Shown here in pieces: positions 1-9,207 of a DNA stretch of 64,000 nucleotides; within the stretch, counting starts at the first letter, position 1; every line of letters begins with the position of its first letter. The notes below the pieces were generated by a model. It had not been told where the DNA came from, searched no databases, and was given only the letters and a program-made list of their open reading frames with translations. The position numbers and the translations under genes are program-made. This DNA comes from Treponema denticola ATCC 35405 (GTDB taxonomy: Bacteria > Spirochaetota > Spirochaetia > Treponematales > Treponemataceae), in assembly GCF_000008185.1 (NCBI RefSeq), contig NC_002967.9:806001-870000 (forward strand), written 5' to 3'.

Positions 1-59
1 CTATTCGCGAAGGCGGACGAACTATTGCTTCGGGTCAGGTAACTAACATTATCGAATAA
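1..59 (+). CDS. tuf: Elongation factor Tu, C-terminal end (partial)
   Basis: Only the last 18 codons and the TAA stop are inside the window. The reading frame starting at base 3 gives a peptide ending GGRTIASGQVTNIIE, the typical C-terminus of bacterial EF-Tu, the GTPase that brings aminoacyl-tRNA to the ribosome. It lies directly upstream of rpsJ, a common arrangement in bacteria. A hairpin with a T run follows, so much of its transcription probably stops before the S10 cluster. Confidence 0.9.
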   Translation, partial: IREGGRTIASGQVTNIIE

Positions 60-70
60 ATGATGCAAAA

Positions 71-112
71 AAACGGCGCTTGCGCTTTTTGTAAGTGCCG
101 TTTGCATTTTTT
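71..112 (+). terminator. Hairpin with T run between tuf and rpsJ
   Basis: Arms 71-81 and 93-103 (AAACGGCGCTT with AAGTGCCGTTT, one G-T pair) enclose an 11-nt loop and are followed by GCATTTTTT. It sits in the 60-base gap between tuf and rpsJ. It could be a terminator for tuf or an attenuator that sets how much tuf transcription enters the ribosomal operon. No separate rpsJ promoter is evident. Confidence 0.65.
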
Positions 113-123
113 CGGAGGAAATG

Positions 124-432
124 ATGACAAAGGAAAAGATTCGCGTAAAGCTTCGCGGATTCGATGTAGAGTTGGTTGATCAGAGTTCAAAGGCTATTGT
201 ACAGGCTGTTCAAAAAGCAGGTGCAAAGGTTTGCGGTCCTATTCCGCTTCCCACTCGGATTAACAAGTTTACGGTGCTTCGCTCACCTCACGTAAATAAA
301 AAGTCGCGTGAGCAGTTTGAAATGCGGACACACAAAAGGTTAATCGATATTATTGAACCTTCGGCAGAAGTTATGAATGCGTTATTGGCATTGGAGCTTT
401 CAGCCGGTGTTGATGTAGAAATTAAACAATAA
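124..432 (+). CDS. rpsJ: 30S ribosomal protein S10
   Basis: 102-residue S10, full length for the family; the N-terminal [14 protein letters not shown] and the [25 protein letters not shown] block are diagnostic. S10 is part of the 30S head and also binds NusB in antitermination. Two ATG codons are adjacent (121, 124). The second is preferred because GGAGG at 114-118 is then 5 nt away, against 2 nt for the first. First gene of the S10 cluster. Confidence 0.95.
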
Positions 433-494
433 GATTTAATCAAATCAATGGTAGACGGCCTTTAATCAGGGGTGCGTACCTTAGGAGAATTTAA

Positions 495-1121
495 ATGATT
501 GGACTGATTGGAAAAAAAATCGGCATGACCCAAATCTTCAATGAAGTCGGCCATCTTATGCCGGTTACGGTTATTCAGGTAGAACCCAATACCGTTGTTG
601 CACTAAAGGACAAGGAAAAGTTCGGATACTCTTCAGTAGTGCTCGGTTTGGGTGAACTCAAAGAAAAGCACACCAGCAAACCCTATGCAGGACAGTTCAG
701 CGGAGATATCAAGCCTTTAAAACTTTTAAAGGAATTCCGTGATTTTGACAAAGAAGTCGCAGTAGGTGATAAGCTCGGTGTAGAGGCTTTTGAAAAAGTT
801 TCGTATTTAGACATTACGGCAATTTCAAAAGGTAAAGGTTTTCAGGGTGTTATGAAGCGATGGGGCTATGGAGGCGGTAGAGCAAGCCATGGTTCTAAGT
901 TCCACCGTGAAGCAGGTTCGACGGGACACTGTACAACTCCGGGTCGGTCTTTTAAAAATACGACAATGCCCGGAAGGATGGGTTTTGACAAGGTTACCGT
1001 TCAAAATTTGCAAATCGTAAAGATTGATCCTGAATTGGGTGTTATAATGGTTCGCGGTTCTGTTCCGGGTAAAAAGGATGCAACTGTATTCTTAAAATCC
1101 GCAGTAAAGCGGGCTAAATAA
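495..1121 (+). CDS. rplC: 50S ribosomal protein L3
   Basis: 208 residues, the usual L3 length. Begins IGLIGKKIGMTQIF and carries the conserved central loop KGFQGVMKRWGYGGG followed by RASHGS, which reaches toward the peptidyl transferase centre. L3 nucleates early 50S assembly. The start has AGGAG at 483-487. Second gene of the S10 cluster, 62 nt after rpsJ; rplD follows after 14 nt. Confidence 0.97.
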   Translation: MIGLIGKKIGMTQIFNEVGHLMPVTVIQVEPNTVVALKDKEKFGYSSVVLGLGELKEKHTSKPYAGQFSGDIKPLKLLKEFRDFDKEVAVGDKLGVEAFEKVSYLDITAISKGKGFQGVMKRWGYGGGRASHGSKFHREAGSTGHCTTPGRSFKNTTMPGRMGFDKVTVQNLQIVKIDPELGVIMVRGSVPGKKDATVFLKSAVKRAK

Positions 1122-1135
1122 GGACGGTAGAAGAC

Positions 1136-1771
1136 ATGGAAAAGAAAGTCTATTCAGTCGATGGTAAAGAATTGAGGACAATTAATCTTGATGACAAGGT
1201 GTTCGGTCTTCCCGTAAATGATGATGTTATTTACTACGCCATCAATAATGAACTAGCCAATAAACGAGTCGGAACGGCTTGTACAAAGGGCAGAGCTGAG
1301 GTTCACGGTTCAAATTCCAAGCCTTACAGCCAAAAAGGTACAGGACGTGCACGACGCGGTGATAAAAAATCTCCTCTTTTAGTCGGAGGAGGAACTATTT
1401 TCGGACCTAAACCGAGAGATTTCAGCTATTCTATGCCTAAAAAAGCAAAAAGATTGGCAATGAAGTCAATTTTGAGTCTTAAAGCTCAAAACGACAGGTT
1501 AGTGGTTGTAGAAGATTTTACGGTAGAAAGCGGAAAAACCCGCGACCTTGTAAAGATTTTAGATAACTTTGCAAAGGGAGAGCGTGCTGTTATTATCCTA
1601 AAGGACGATGATTCTTTGGTAAAAAGAGCAGGACGCAATATTCCGCATCTTTCATTCTTGGCATATAACCGCCTTCGAGCTCACGATTTATTCTACGGCC
1701 GAAAAGTTATCATGCTTGAATCTGCCGCAAAAAATCTTTCTGAATTTTACGGATGTAAGGAGGCCGAATAA
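1136..1771 (+). CDS. rplD: 50S ribosomal protein L4
   Basis: 211 residues. Contains the tunnel-loop sequence [15 protein letters not shown], which in L4 lines the peptide exit tunnel and is a site of macrolide-resistance mutations in other bacteria. In E. coli, L4 represses its own operon by leader-RNA binding; no comparable long leader is present here, so that control is doubtful. rplW starts 2 nt after the stop, suggesting translational coupling. Confidence 0.96.
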   Translation: MEKKVYSVDGKELRTINLDDKVFGLPVNDDVIYYAINNELANKRVGTACTKGRAEVHGSNSKPYSQKGTGRARRGDKKSPLLVGGGTIFGPKPRDFSYSMPKKAKRLAMKSILSLKAQNDRLVVVEDFTVESGKTRDLVKILDNFAKGERAVIILKDDDSLVKRAGRNIPHLSFLAYNRLRAHDLFYGRKVIMLESAAKNLSEFYGCKEAE

Positions 1772-1773
1772 TA

Positions 1774-2058
1774 ATGGAATACAATGATATACTTATCGCG
1801 CCTGTTCTTACGGAAAAAAGCACAGAACTTCGCGAGCAGGGCAAATATGTTTTCAAAGTAGCGCCTAAGGCTACCAAGATTCAGATAAAGGAAGCAGTAC
1901 GAAGATTGTTCAATGTAAAAGTTACCGATTGTACTGTTGTTAATGTTCGAGGAAAGACTAAGCGTCTCCGCTACAAGGAAGGTAAAACTTCATCTTGGAA
2001 AAAGGCAACCGTAAAGCTTGCTAAGGGCGAGACAATTAAGATTTTTGAAGGTGCGTAA
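1774..2058 (+). CDS. rplW: 50S ribosomal protein L23
   Basis: 94 residues, normal for L23. N-terminal DILIAPVLTEKST and the VNVRGKTKRLRYKEGK segment are family hallmarks. L23 sits at the tunnel exit and docks trigger factor and SRP. It starts 2 nt after rplD with AAGGAGG in the rplD tail as ribosome binding site. Confidence 0.95.
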   Translation: MEYNDILIAPVLTEKSTELREQGKYVFKVAPKATKIQIKEAVRRLFNVKVTDCTVVNVRGKTKRLRYKEGKTSSWKKATVKLAKGETIKIFEGA

Positions 2059-2091
2059 GCCTTAATGTGCTTATGCTAAGGGGATAGCAAA

Positions 2092-2922
2092 ATGGCTCTA
2101 AAAGAATATAAGCCGATGACGCCCGGATTGCGCGGACGAATTGATTTGCGAAAAGATGAAATTACAGCTCAAAAGCCTGAAAAGTCTTTGACTACAGGCA
2201 AAAAGAACAGAGCAGGACGCGATTCAAGAGGACGCATTTCAGTTCGAGGCCAAGGCGGCGGACATAAACAGAAATACCGACAAATCGATTTTAAGCGAAA
2301 CAAATATGGTATTCCGGGCACTGTAAGGACAATCGAGTATGATCCTAACCGCAGTGCAAATATTGCATTGATTTTTTACGCTGACGGAGAAAAACGATAC
2401 ATTATCGCTCCCAAGGGCTTAAAAATCGGTCAAAAGATTATGAGCGGCGAAATGGCTACATTGGATGTTGCAAATGCTCTTCCTTTGGAAGCAATTCCCG
2501 TCGGCTTTACCGTGCATAATATTGAGCTTACGATCGGAAGAGGCGGACAAATGGCGCGTTCGGCAGGTGCCGGCGCATTGGTTGCTGCAAAAGAAGGCGA
2601 ATATGTTACCATAAGATTGCCTTCCGGAGAAACTCGCTTGGTAAACAAAAAATGTTATGCAACAATAGGCGAAGTCGGCAATGAAGATCACATGAATACA
2701 AGTCTTGGCAAAGCCGGTCGATCAAGATGGCTTGGAATCAGACCCACCGTTCGCGGTATGGCTATGAACCCGATTGATCACCCCCTCGGCGGTGGTGAAG
2801 GACGAGGAAAGGGAAGACATCCCGTTACTCCTTGGGGTCAGCCTTGTAAGGGTTATAAGACCCGCAAGAAGCGCAATCCTTCGGATAGCTTCATTGTCTC
2901 AAGACGAAAGAAGAAGAATTAG
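2092..2922 (+). CDS. rplB: 50S ribosomal protein L2
   Basis: 276 residues, full length. Shows the N-terminal RNA-binding part ([20 protein letters not shown]), the SH3-like middle and the C-terminal [16 protein letters not shown] loop with the universally conserved His near the peptidyl transferase centre. L2 is needed for subunit joining and peptide bond formation. Shine-Dalgarno AGGGG lies upstream at 2079-2083. Confidence 0.97.
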   Translation: MALKEYKPMTPGLRGRIDLRKDEITAQKPEKSLTTGKKNRAGRDSRGRISVRGQGGGHKQKYRQIDFKRNKYGIPGTVRTIEYDPNRSANIALIFYADGEKRYIIAPKGLKIGQKIMSGEMATLDVANALPLEAIPVGFTVHNIELTIGRGGQMARSAGAGALVAAKEGEYVTIRLPSGETRLVNKKCYATIGEVGNEDHMNTSLGKAGRSRWLGIRPTVRGMAMNPIDHPLGGGEGRGKGRHPVTPWGQPCKGYKTRKKRNPSDSFIVSRRKKKN

Positions 2923-2934
2923 GGGGCTGCACAA

Positions 2935-3213
2935 GTGTCAAGATCAGTTAAAAAAGGACCTTTTATTGCAAAGAGTCTTTTTAAGAATGTAAACGAGATG
3001 AACAGATCGGGTAAGAAGAAACCGATTAAGACTTATTCCCGCTGTTCTACAATTATACCTGAAATGGTCGGTAACACTATTTCGGTACATAACGGCAAGA
3101 CGTGGATTCCGGTTTATATAACCGAGAATCTTGTTGGACATAAGCTTGGAGAGTTTGCTCCTACGCGCACATTCCGCAAACATGCAAACTCTGACAAGAA
3201 GGTTGGAAAATAG
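2935..3213 (+). CDS. rpsS: 30S ribosomal protein S19 (GTG start)
   Basis: 92 residues with the family opening SRSVKKGPF and the C-terminal block [14 protein letters not shown]19 binds 16S rRNA in the 30S head together with S13. The start is GTG at 2935, preceded by AGGGGGCTG at 2921-2929. No ATG start fits the conserved N-terminus, so GTG is well supported. Confidence 0.95.
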   Translation: MSRSVKKGPFIAKSLFKNVNEMNRSGKKKPIKTYSRCSTIIPEMVGNTISVHNGKTWIPVYITENLVGHKLGEFAPTRTFRKHANSDKKVGK

Positions 3214-3223
3214 GTGAATGAAG

Positions 3224-3580
3224 ATGACTGAAAGAACAGGATATCGAGCAACAACGAAATTTCTTATTGCATCACCTACCAAGGTAAGACCGGTGGCAAA
3301 CGTCGTAAAGAACAAGCCTTATCCGGAAGCAATGGCTATTTTGGAAAATATGCCTCAAAAGGGAGCCGTCTTAATTTCTCAGACCATGAAATCGGCTGCC
3401 TCAAATGCTCTTTACAAAAATAAGCAGCTTGATGAAGATATGCTCTTTGTTAAGGAAATTATGATTGACGAAGGGCCCAGGCTAAAAAGAATTTGGTGTC
3501 GCGGCAAGGGCCGTGCGGACATTCTCTTAAAGCGAATGTGTCATATCACAGTTGTCGTTGACGAGAGAGCAGGAGAGTAG
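3224..3580 (+). CDS. rplV: 50S ribosomal protein L22
   Basis: 118 residues with the chosen start. Contains the L22 core ([19 protein letters not shown]) and the beta-hairpin [17 protein letters not shown] that reaches into the exit tunnel. ATG occurs at 3218 and 3224; AGGTGA at 3212-3217 gives a 6-nt spacing only to 3224. rpsC follows after 2 nt. Confidence 0.93.
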   Translation: MTERTGYRATTKFLIASPTKVRPVANVVKNKPYPEAMAILENMPQKGAVLISQTMKSAASNALYKNKQLDEDMLFVKEIMIDEGPRLKRIWCRGKGRADILLKRMCHITVVVDERAGE

Positions 3581-3582
3581 AT

Positions 3583-4302
3583 ATGGGACAGAAAGTAAAC
3601 CCTACAGGATTAAGACTTGGTATAAACAAAACTTGGTCGTCTCGCTGGTATGCAGGCCCCCGAAATTATGCCGACTTGTTGCTTGAGGATTTAAAGATTC
3701 GAGCTATGATTCAGGAAATTCCTGAATGTAAAAATGCCGACATTGCAGAAGTTGAAATCATCCGTCATCCCCAGAGGATTACGATTATGATTCACACGGC
3801 TCGTCCCGGCGTTATAATCGGTGTAAAAGGTGCCAATATCGAAAATATCGGAGCCATTATACAGAAAAAGCTTGGCAAAAAAGTGCAAATCAAGATTAAG
3901 GAAGTAAAGAGAGCCGAATTGAGGGCTGCTTTAGTTGCTCAAAACGTTGCACGCCAGCTTGCCGGAAGAGCTTCTTTCCGAAAGGTATTAAAACAGGCTT
4001 GTTTTAATACGATGAGGTCCGGTGCTCAAGGTATAAAGATTAGAATTTCAGGACGCTTAGGCGGTGCTGAAATGTCGCGAACCGAAGAAATGAAGGAAGG
4101 ACGCGTTCCTCTTCACACACTTCGGGCAGATATAGACTACGGTTTTGCTGAAGCGGATACAACCTATGGAAAGATAGGTGTTAAGGTATGGCTTTACAGC
4201 GGAATGATGTTTGGCGGAGAACAAAAAGAAGATGCAGGTGCCTTGCTCAAAAAGCAAAGAAGACCCCGCACTGAAAAGCCCGCTCAAGCAGGGAGGCAAT
4301 AA
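3583..4302 (+). CDS. rpsC: 30S ribosomal protein S3
   Basis: 239 residues. Starts [13 protein letters not shown], has the KH domain ([15 protein letters not shown]) and the C-terminal domain [16 protein letters not shown]3 forms part of the mRNA entry channel and helicase of the 30S subunit. The last 25 residues are a lysine-rich tail, common in the family. Confidence 0.96.
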   Translation: MGQKVNPTGLRLGINKTWSSRWYAGPRNYADLLLEDLKIRAMIQEIPECKNADIAEVEIIRHPQRITIMIHTARPGVIIGVKGANIENIGAIIQKKLGKKVQIKIKEVKRAELRAALVAQNVARQLAGRASFRKVLKQACFNTMRSGAQGIKIRISGRLGGAEMSRTEEMKEGRVPLHTLRADIDYGFAEADTTYGKIGVKVWLYSGMMFGGEQKEDAGALLKKQRRPRTEKPAQAGRQ

Positions 4303-4304
4303 TT

Positions 4305-4724
4305 ATGGCATTCAGTCCCAAACGTGTAAAACATAGAAAGGTTCAGCGCGGTAGAATCAAGGGCGAAGCTACACGATGCAACAACATCGATTTCGGCGAT
4401 TACGCCTTAGTTTCTCTTGAGCCTTTTTTGCTTACAAACAGACAAATTGAAGCTGCCCGTGTTGCTTTAAATCGTAAGATTAAGCGAGGCGGAAAATTGT
4501 GGATTCGAGTTTTTCCGGATAAACCCTATTCAAAAAAACCCGCTGAAGTTCGAATGGGCGGCGGAAAAGGCGCCCCCGAATACTGGGTAGCGGTTGTAAA
4601 ACCCGGAACTATTATTTTTGAATTAGCCGGTGTTGATAAGAATTTGGCCGAACAAGCTATGACCTTGGCAGGAAGTAAACTTCCCTTTAAGACAAGGTTT
4701 GCCGAGCAGATTCAGGCCGACTAA
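4305..4724 (+). CDS. rplP: 50S ribosomal protein L16
   Basis: 139 residues, full length. Family motifs: [14 protein letters not shown] at the N-terminus, [20 protein letters not shown] in the middle and [19 protein letters not shown]16 organises the A-site region of the 50S subunit. It begins 2 nt after rpsC with GGGAGG upstream. Confidence 0.96.
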   Translation: MAFSPKRVKHRKVQRGRIKGEATRCNNIDFGDYALVSLEPFLLTNRQIEAARVALNRKIKRGGKLWIRVFPDKPYSKKPAEVRMGGGKGAPEYWVAVVKPGTIIFELAGVDKNLAEQAMTLAGSKLPFKTRFAEQIQAD

Positions 4725-4736
4725 GGAGCGTTTAAA

Positions 4737-4946
4737 ATGAAAAATAAGTCAAAGTACAGAGAAATGTCATATAAGGAACTTGTTTCAAAACGCAATGATC
4801 TAAAGCAAAAATACATGGATTTGAGATTTCAAGCTGTGGTAGGCCATTTGGACAACCCTCTTGAAAAGAGAAGTATGCGTCGTGAAATAGCGATGTTAAA
4901 TACCTTTATCCGCCAAAAAGAATTGGCCGGAGAAGGTGCAAATTAG
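4737..4946 (+). CDS. rpmC: 50S ribosomal protein L29
   Basis: 69 residues, two predicted helices. Matches the L29 pattern MSYKELVSKRNDLKQKYMDLRFQ followed, after a gap, by RREIAMLNTFIRQKE. L29 lies near the tunnel exit beside L23. Shine-Dalgarno AAGGAG at 4723-4728. Confidence 0.92.
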   Translation: MKNKSKYREMSYKELVSKRNDLKQKYMDLRFQAVVGHLDNPLEKRSMRREIAMLNTFIRQKELAGEGAN

Positions 4947-4957
4947 GAGCTTAACCC

Positions 4958-5230
4958 GTGGAAACAACAGAAAATACAAAAAAAATCGGGAAGCGCGAGT
5001 TTGTCGGAATCGTAACAAGCGACAAGATGAATAAAACCATCGTCGTTGAAGTCCGAACCAAAAAGCTTCATAAGCTTTACAAAAAATACGTATCGAGCAG
5101 TAAAAAATACAAGGCTCACGATGAAGAGAATACGGCTCACATCGGCGATACCGTAAGAATTGTAGAGCATAAGCCCATCAGTAAGGATAAGGCTTGGATG
5201 CTTACTGAAGTTATTGAGCGGGCTAAGTAA
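4958..5230 (+). CDS. rpsQ: 30S ribosomal protein S17 (GTG start)
   Basis: 90 residues with an OB fold. Contains REFVGIVTSDKMNKTIVV and the C-terminal GDTVRIVEHKPISKDKAW typical of S17, an early 16S-binding protein. Start is GTG at 4958 with TTAGGAGC at 4944-4951. The N-terminal METTENTKK extension is polar and short. Confidence 0.94.
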   Translation: METTENTKKIGKREFVGIVTSDKMNKTIVVEVRTKKLHKLYKKYVSSSKKYKAHDEENTAHIGDTVRIVEHKPISKDKAWMLTEVIERAK

Positions 5231-5248
5231 GGCAAGGAGTTAAGGTAA

Positions 5249-5617
5249 ATGATACAGGTTGAAACAAGATTAAACGTTGCCGATAACTCAGGCGCTAAAC
5301 TCGTCGAATGTATTAAGGTTATCGGCGGATCAAAACGTAGATACGCAGGTATTGGGGATATAATCGTTGTGGCAGTAAAAGAAGCCTTGCCCACATCGGT
5401 TATTAAAAAGGGTACGGTAGAAAAAGCCGTTATTGTGCGTGTTTCAAAAGAATACCGCCGTCCCGACGGAACTTATATTCGCTTTGACGATAACGCTTGC
5501 GTAATTGTTGACGATAATAAAAACCCTAAGGGAAAACGTATTTTCGGCCCTGTAGCCAGAGAGCTTCGTGATCATGATTTCATGAAGATAGTTTCTCTTG
5601 CTCCGGAAGTTCTTTAA
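5249..5617 (+). CDS. rplN: 50S ribosomal protein L14
   Basis: 122 residues, the standard length. Opens [17 protein letters not shown] and ends [12 protein letters not shown], both diagnostic. L14 forms an intersubunit bridge and binds the silencing factor RsfS. First gene of the spc part of the cluster, 18 nt after rpsQ. Confidence 0.97.
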   Translation: MIQVETRLNVADNSGAKLVECIKVIGGSKRRYAGIGDIIVVAVKEALPTSVIKKGTVEKAVIVRVSKEYRRPDGTYIRFDDNACVIVDDNKNPKGKRIFGPVARELRDHDFMKIVSLAPEVL

Positions 5618-5626
5618 GGAGAGTTT

Positions 5627-5941
5627 ATGGCAGGAAAGATGAAGATTCGCCGCAATGATAGTGTTGAAATTATTGCAGGCAAGGAAAGGGGCAAGCGGGG
5701 CGAAGTCGTAAAGGTCTTGCAGGAAGATAACAAGGTTATCGTCGGCGGACTTAATATGATAAAGAAAGCCATGCGCAAAAGAAGCCAGCAGGATCAGGGC
5801 GGAATTGTAGAAATTGAAGCTCCGATATCTGCATCCAATGTTATGGTTATATGCAAAAAATGCGGAAAAACCCGTATTGCATACGAAATAAAGGACGGCA
5901 AAAAAACAAGAATTTGCCGTAAGTGTGGAGAAGCGTTATAA
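5627..5941 (+). CDS. rplX: 50S ribosomal protein L24
   Basis: 104 residues. KOW motif ([17 protein letters not shown]) near the N-terminus and a C-terminal segment with CxxC pairs at Cys76/79 and Cys97/100, a possible zinc-binding form seen in many L24 proteins. L24 initiates 50S assembly. Its TAA shares its last A with the rplE ATG, so the two are translationally coupled. Confidence 0.95.
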
Positions 5942-6492
5942 TGAGTAATTACGTACCTCGGCTTAAGAAAGTCTATACAGAACAAATCATGCCCGAGCTT
6001 AAAAAGGAATTTAACTACAGTTCCGTTATGCAAATTCCTCGGCTTAAAAAAGTCGTAGTAAGCATGGGCGTTGGTGTAGCTCTCACGAATAGGAAACTAC
6101 TTGATGCTGCAGTAACTGACCTTGAAACAATCACCGGTCAAAAAGCTGTGAAAACAAAGGCAAGAAAGAGTATAGCAAACTTTAAACTTCGTGAGGGAAA
6201 TGAGATTGGGGCAATGGTAACTTTGCGCGGTGCTAGAATGTATGAATTCTTAGACCGCTTTATCAATGTTGCTTTGCCGCGTGTTAAGGATTTCCGCGGA
6301 GTTAACCCGAACGGTTTTGACGGTCGCGGAAACTATTCAGTGGGTATTACCGAGCAGATCATCTTCCCCGAAATCGACTTCGATAAAATCGAACGAATTT
6401 CAGGATTGAATGTGAACGTAGTAACTTCTGCCGAGACTGATCAAGAGGCAAGATCGCTTCTTGCAAAGTTTGGTATGCCCTTTAGGAAGTAA
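5941..6492 (+). CDS. rplE: 50S ribosomal protein L5
   Basis: 183 residues from the ATG that overlaps the rplX stop by one base. Shows [20 protein letters not shown], the [14 protein letters not shown] block and [18 protein letters not shown]5 holds 5S rRNA with L18 and contacts S13 in a subunit bridge. An in-frame upstream ATG at 5923 would lie inside rplX and is not supported. Confidence 0.95.
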
Positions 6493-6503
6493 GAGAGGAT
6501 TTC

Positions 6504-6689
6504 ATGGCTACAGTTGCAAAAATTAATCAAGCTAACAGAAAAGCGAAGTATCCGACACGGCAGTATAACAGATGCAAGGTTTGCGGACGCCCCAGAGGTT
6601 ATCTGCGAAAGTTCAAAATGTGCCGTGTTTGTTTTAGAAAATTGGCAAGCGAAGGGCAAATCCCCGGCGTTACAAAGTCAAGTTGGTAG
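6504..6689 (+). CDS. rpsZ: 30S ribosomal protein S14, zinc-binding type Z
   Basis: 61 residues. The short zinc form of S14, with CxxC pairs at Cys24/27 and Cys40/43 around the motif [12 protein letters not shown]14 assembles late in the 30S head. AGAGGA at 6491-6496 is the ribosome binding site. The gene may also be called rpsN in some annotations. Confidence 0.94.
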
Positions 6690-6700
6690 GAGGAACGATA

Positions 6701-7099
6701 ATGAGTGTTTCAGATCCAATAGCAGATATGCTTACTAAAATTAGAAATGCTGCTTCAGCCGGTCACGAATCGGTTGATGTTCCTTCTTCAAAAATGAAGT
6801 GGGAAATTATCAGTATTCTTAAATCGGAAGGGTATATTAAAAACTTTAAAAAAATGACCCAGGAAGGTGCCGGCAATATCCGCGTATTCTTAAAATACGA
6901 TGATAAAGAATCTTCGGTTATTCACGGAATCGAAAGAGTTTCCACACCCGGCCGCCGAGTATATTTAGGTTATAAGAGCTTACCGAGAGTTTTTAACGGC
7001 TACGGTACTCTTATTGTATCGACTTCAAAGGGTATCATTACCGGAAAAGCAGCCGGCGAAAGCCAAGTAGGCGGCGAGCTTATTTGCAAGGTTTGGTAG
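6701..7099 (+). CDS. rpsH: 30S ribosomal protein S8
   Basis: 132 residues from ATG 6701, with TAGGAGGAAC at 6687-6696. Starts [16 protein letters not shown] and ends [19 protein letters not shown], both diagnostic. S8 binds the central domain of 16S rRNA and, in E. coli, represses the spc operon. An in-frame ATG at 6683 lies before the Shine-Dalgarno and inside rpsZ, so it is rejected. Confidence 0.95.
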
Positions 7100-7109
7100 G
7101 AGGAGCAAT

Positions 7110-7649
7110 ATGTCAAGAGTTGGAAAAATGCCTGTTGCTATTCCTGCAGGTGTAAAAGTGAACGTTGCAAACGGTATCTTTACCGTTGAAGGCCCCAAGG
7201 GAAAACTTTCACAAGATTATCACACTGAAGCTGTTGATTTTAAGATTGAAGGCGATCATGTTCTTGTAACAAGAAAAGATGATGAACTTCAGACAAGGGC
7301 TTATCACGGTTTATACCGAAGTCTTCTTAACAACATGGTAACCGGCGTAAGCACAGGCTTTACAAAGACCTTGGTAATCAATGGTGTAGGTTACAGAGCT
7401 GAAGTTCAAGGCAAACTCCTTGTAATGGCTTTGGGTTATTCAAACGACTTTTCCGTTATTATTCCCGAAGGAATCGAAGTAAAGGTTGACCAGCTGAAAG
7501 TTATTATTTCGGGAGCTTCAAAAGAAGCGGTCGGACAGTTTGCTTCACAGGTACGAAAGTTGAGAGGCCCTGAACCCTATAAGGGCAAGGGAATTCGTTA
7601 CGAAGACGAAATCATCAAACGAAAAGTCGGTAAGTCCGGTGTAAAGTAA
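7110..7649 (+). CDS. rplF: 50S ribosomal protein L6
   Basis: 179 residues, two L6 repeats. Contains [17 protein letters not shown] and the C-terminal signature [17 protein letters not shown]6 sits near the factor-binding site of the 50S subunit. Shine-Dalgarno TAGGAGGAG immediately upstream. Confidence 0.96.
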
Positions 7650-7659
7650 GGGTAGTATT

Positions 7660-8022
7660 ATGGACAAAAAACGTAATGATAAAGATAGAAAAAGATTTAA
7701 GCGAAAGATGCACATTCGAAAGTCTATTTTCGGTACTGCAGAACGTCCGCGCATGACCGTGTTCCGAAGCAATAAGCGCATTTCGGTTCAGGTTATTGAC
7801 GATGTAGAGGGCAAGACATTGGCTGCCGTTTCTACAATGGAAGAAGCTCTTCGATCGCTTAAGGTTAATGTTGAATCTGGGGCAAAGGTCGGTGAAGAAA
7901 TCGGCAAGCGCCTCAAGGAAAAAAATATTGACACTGTTGTTTTTGACAGGAACGGATATCTTTACCACGGTGTTGTAAAGGCCGTTGCCGACGGTGCAAG
8001 AAAAACAGGAATTAAGTTTTAG
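7660..8022 (+). CDS. rplR: 50S ribosomal protein L18
   Basis: 120 residues. [18 protein letters not shown] and [22 protein letters not shown] are L18 hallmarks. It binds 5S rRNA with L5 and L25. The first 15 residues are strongly basic. Ten nt separate it from rplF. Confidence 0.95.
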   Translation: MDKKRNDKDRKRFKRKMHIRKSIFGTAERPRMTVFRSNKRISVQVIDDVEGKTLAAVSTMEEALRSLKVNVESGAKVGEEIGKRLKEKNIDTVVFDRNGYLYHGVVKAVADGARKTGIKF

Positions 8023-8030
8023 GAGAGGTT

Positions 8031-8552
8031 ATGAGTCATCAAAAAGAATCAAAACGGGATAACCAGCATACCGATAAAGAATATGTTGAAAAGCTTGTTA
8101 AATTGAACCGAACAGCTAAGGTTGTAAAGGGCGGACGCAGGTTCTCCTTTTCTGCTCTAACTGTTGTCGGCGATCAAAAAGGACGAGTAGGATACGGTTT
8201 CGGTAAGGCAAATGACGTAAGCGATGCTATTCGAAAGAGTATCGAAAAGGCAAAAGCCAACATGGTAACCTTTCCGCTTAAAAACGGTACAATTCCTCAT
8301 GAGGTTCAAGGCAAGTTTAAGGGTTCGTCAGTTCTTTTGCGCCCTGCTTGTTCCGGTACCGGAATTATCGCAGGCGGTACAATCCGTGCTATTATGGAAG
8401 CTGCCGGTGCAACCGACTTGCTTTCAAAATCATTGGGATCAAGCTCCGCAGTAAACGTAGTTAAGGCGACCTTTGATGCCGCAAGTCTTTTGATGGACGG
8501 CAAAAAAATTGCTAAAAGCCGCGGAAAAACCCTTTTGGATGTATGGGGGTAA
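8031..8552 (+). CDS. rpsE: 30S ribosomal protein S5
   Basis: 173 residues. dsRNA-binding-like N-domain ([18 protein letters not shown]) and C-domain ([20 protein letters not shown]). S5 affects decoding accuracy, and the loop around residues 20-30 of the family is where spectinomycin resistance changes occur; no conclusion about resistance can be drawn here. AGGAGAGG precedes the start. Confidence 0.96.
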   Translation: MSHQKESKRDNQHTDKEYVEKLVKLNRTAKVVKGGRRFSFSALTVVGDQKGRVGYGFGKANDVSDAIRKSIEKAKANMVTFPLKNGTIPHEVQGKFKGSSVLLRPACSGTGIIAGGTIRAIMEAAGATDLLSKSLGSSSAVNVVKATFDAASLLMDGKKIAKSRGKTLLDVWG

Positions 8553-8556
8553 GTAA

Positions 8557-8742
8557 ATGGCAAAGAGAATTAGTGTAAAATTAGTAAAAAGTACAATCGG
8601 TCAAAAGCAGCCGGTTTGTTCGACTATCCGCTCTTTGGGATTAAAAAAGCTTAATTCCACAGTTGAGCATGATGCAAATCCTGCCGTATTAGGTATGGTA
8701 AAACGCGTTGCTCACTTGGTTGAAGTTAAGGAGTTAAACTAA
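8557..8742 (+). CDS. rpmD: 50S ribosomal protein L30
   Basis: 61 residues, typical L30 length: ISVKLVKSTIGQKQPVCSTIRSL is split here by the chosen fragment ISVKLVKSTIGQK and the C-terminal MVKRVAHLVEVKE. The stop TAA shares its last base with the rplO ATG, indicating coupling. Absent in some bacteria, present here in the usual spc position. Confidence 0.93.
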   Translation: MAKRISVKLVKSTIGQKQPVCSTIRSLGLKKLNSTVEHDANPAVLGMVKRVAHLVEVKELN

Positions 8743-9194
8743 TGTTCGAATTTAATTTAACTGTTCCTGCAGGAGCAACTCATAAAAAGAAGATTGTAGG
8801 ACGCGGTTCTTCTTCCGGTTGGGGAAAAACTTCCGGAAAGGGACATAAGGGTCAGCAAGCCCGTTCAGGCGGCAAGGTTTATGCCGGCTTTGAAGGCGGT
8901 CAGATGCCCTTGTACCGTCGTGTTGCAAAAAAAGGATTTTCAAACTATCCTTTTAAAAAGGAATTCTATGTTGTAAACCTTGCCATGCTCGAAACAAAGT
9001 ACAGCGATGGTGAAACCGTAAACAAAGAGTCCTTAATGCAAAAAGGTCTTCTCCGAAAAGGTTCTCTTTATGTTAAAGTTTTGGGAACGGGAGATATAAC
9101 AAAAAAATTGACGGTTGATGTCGATAGAATTTCGGCATCGGCTAAGGAAAAAATAGAAAAGGCAGGCGGAACAATAGTTCAGTCTGAAGCATAA
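8742..9194 (+). CDS. rplO: 50S ribosomal protein L15
   Basis: 150 residues. Glycine-rich basic N-terminal half (GRGSSSGWGKTSGKGHKGQQ, then FEGGQMPLYRRVAKKGF) threads into 23S rRNA. Late 50S assembly protein. Overlaps rpmD by one base and is followed by secY after 13 nt. Confidence 0.95.
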   Translation: MFEFNLTVPAGATHKKKIVGRGSSSGWGKTSGKGHKGQQARSGGKVYAGFEGGQMPLYRRVAKKGFSNYPFKKEFYVVNLAMLETKYSDGETVNKESLMQKGLLRKGSLYVKVLGTGDITKKLTVDVDRISASAKEKIEKAGGTIVQSEA

Positions 9195-9207
9195 AAGGCG
9201 GTAAAAA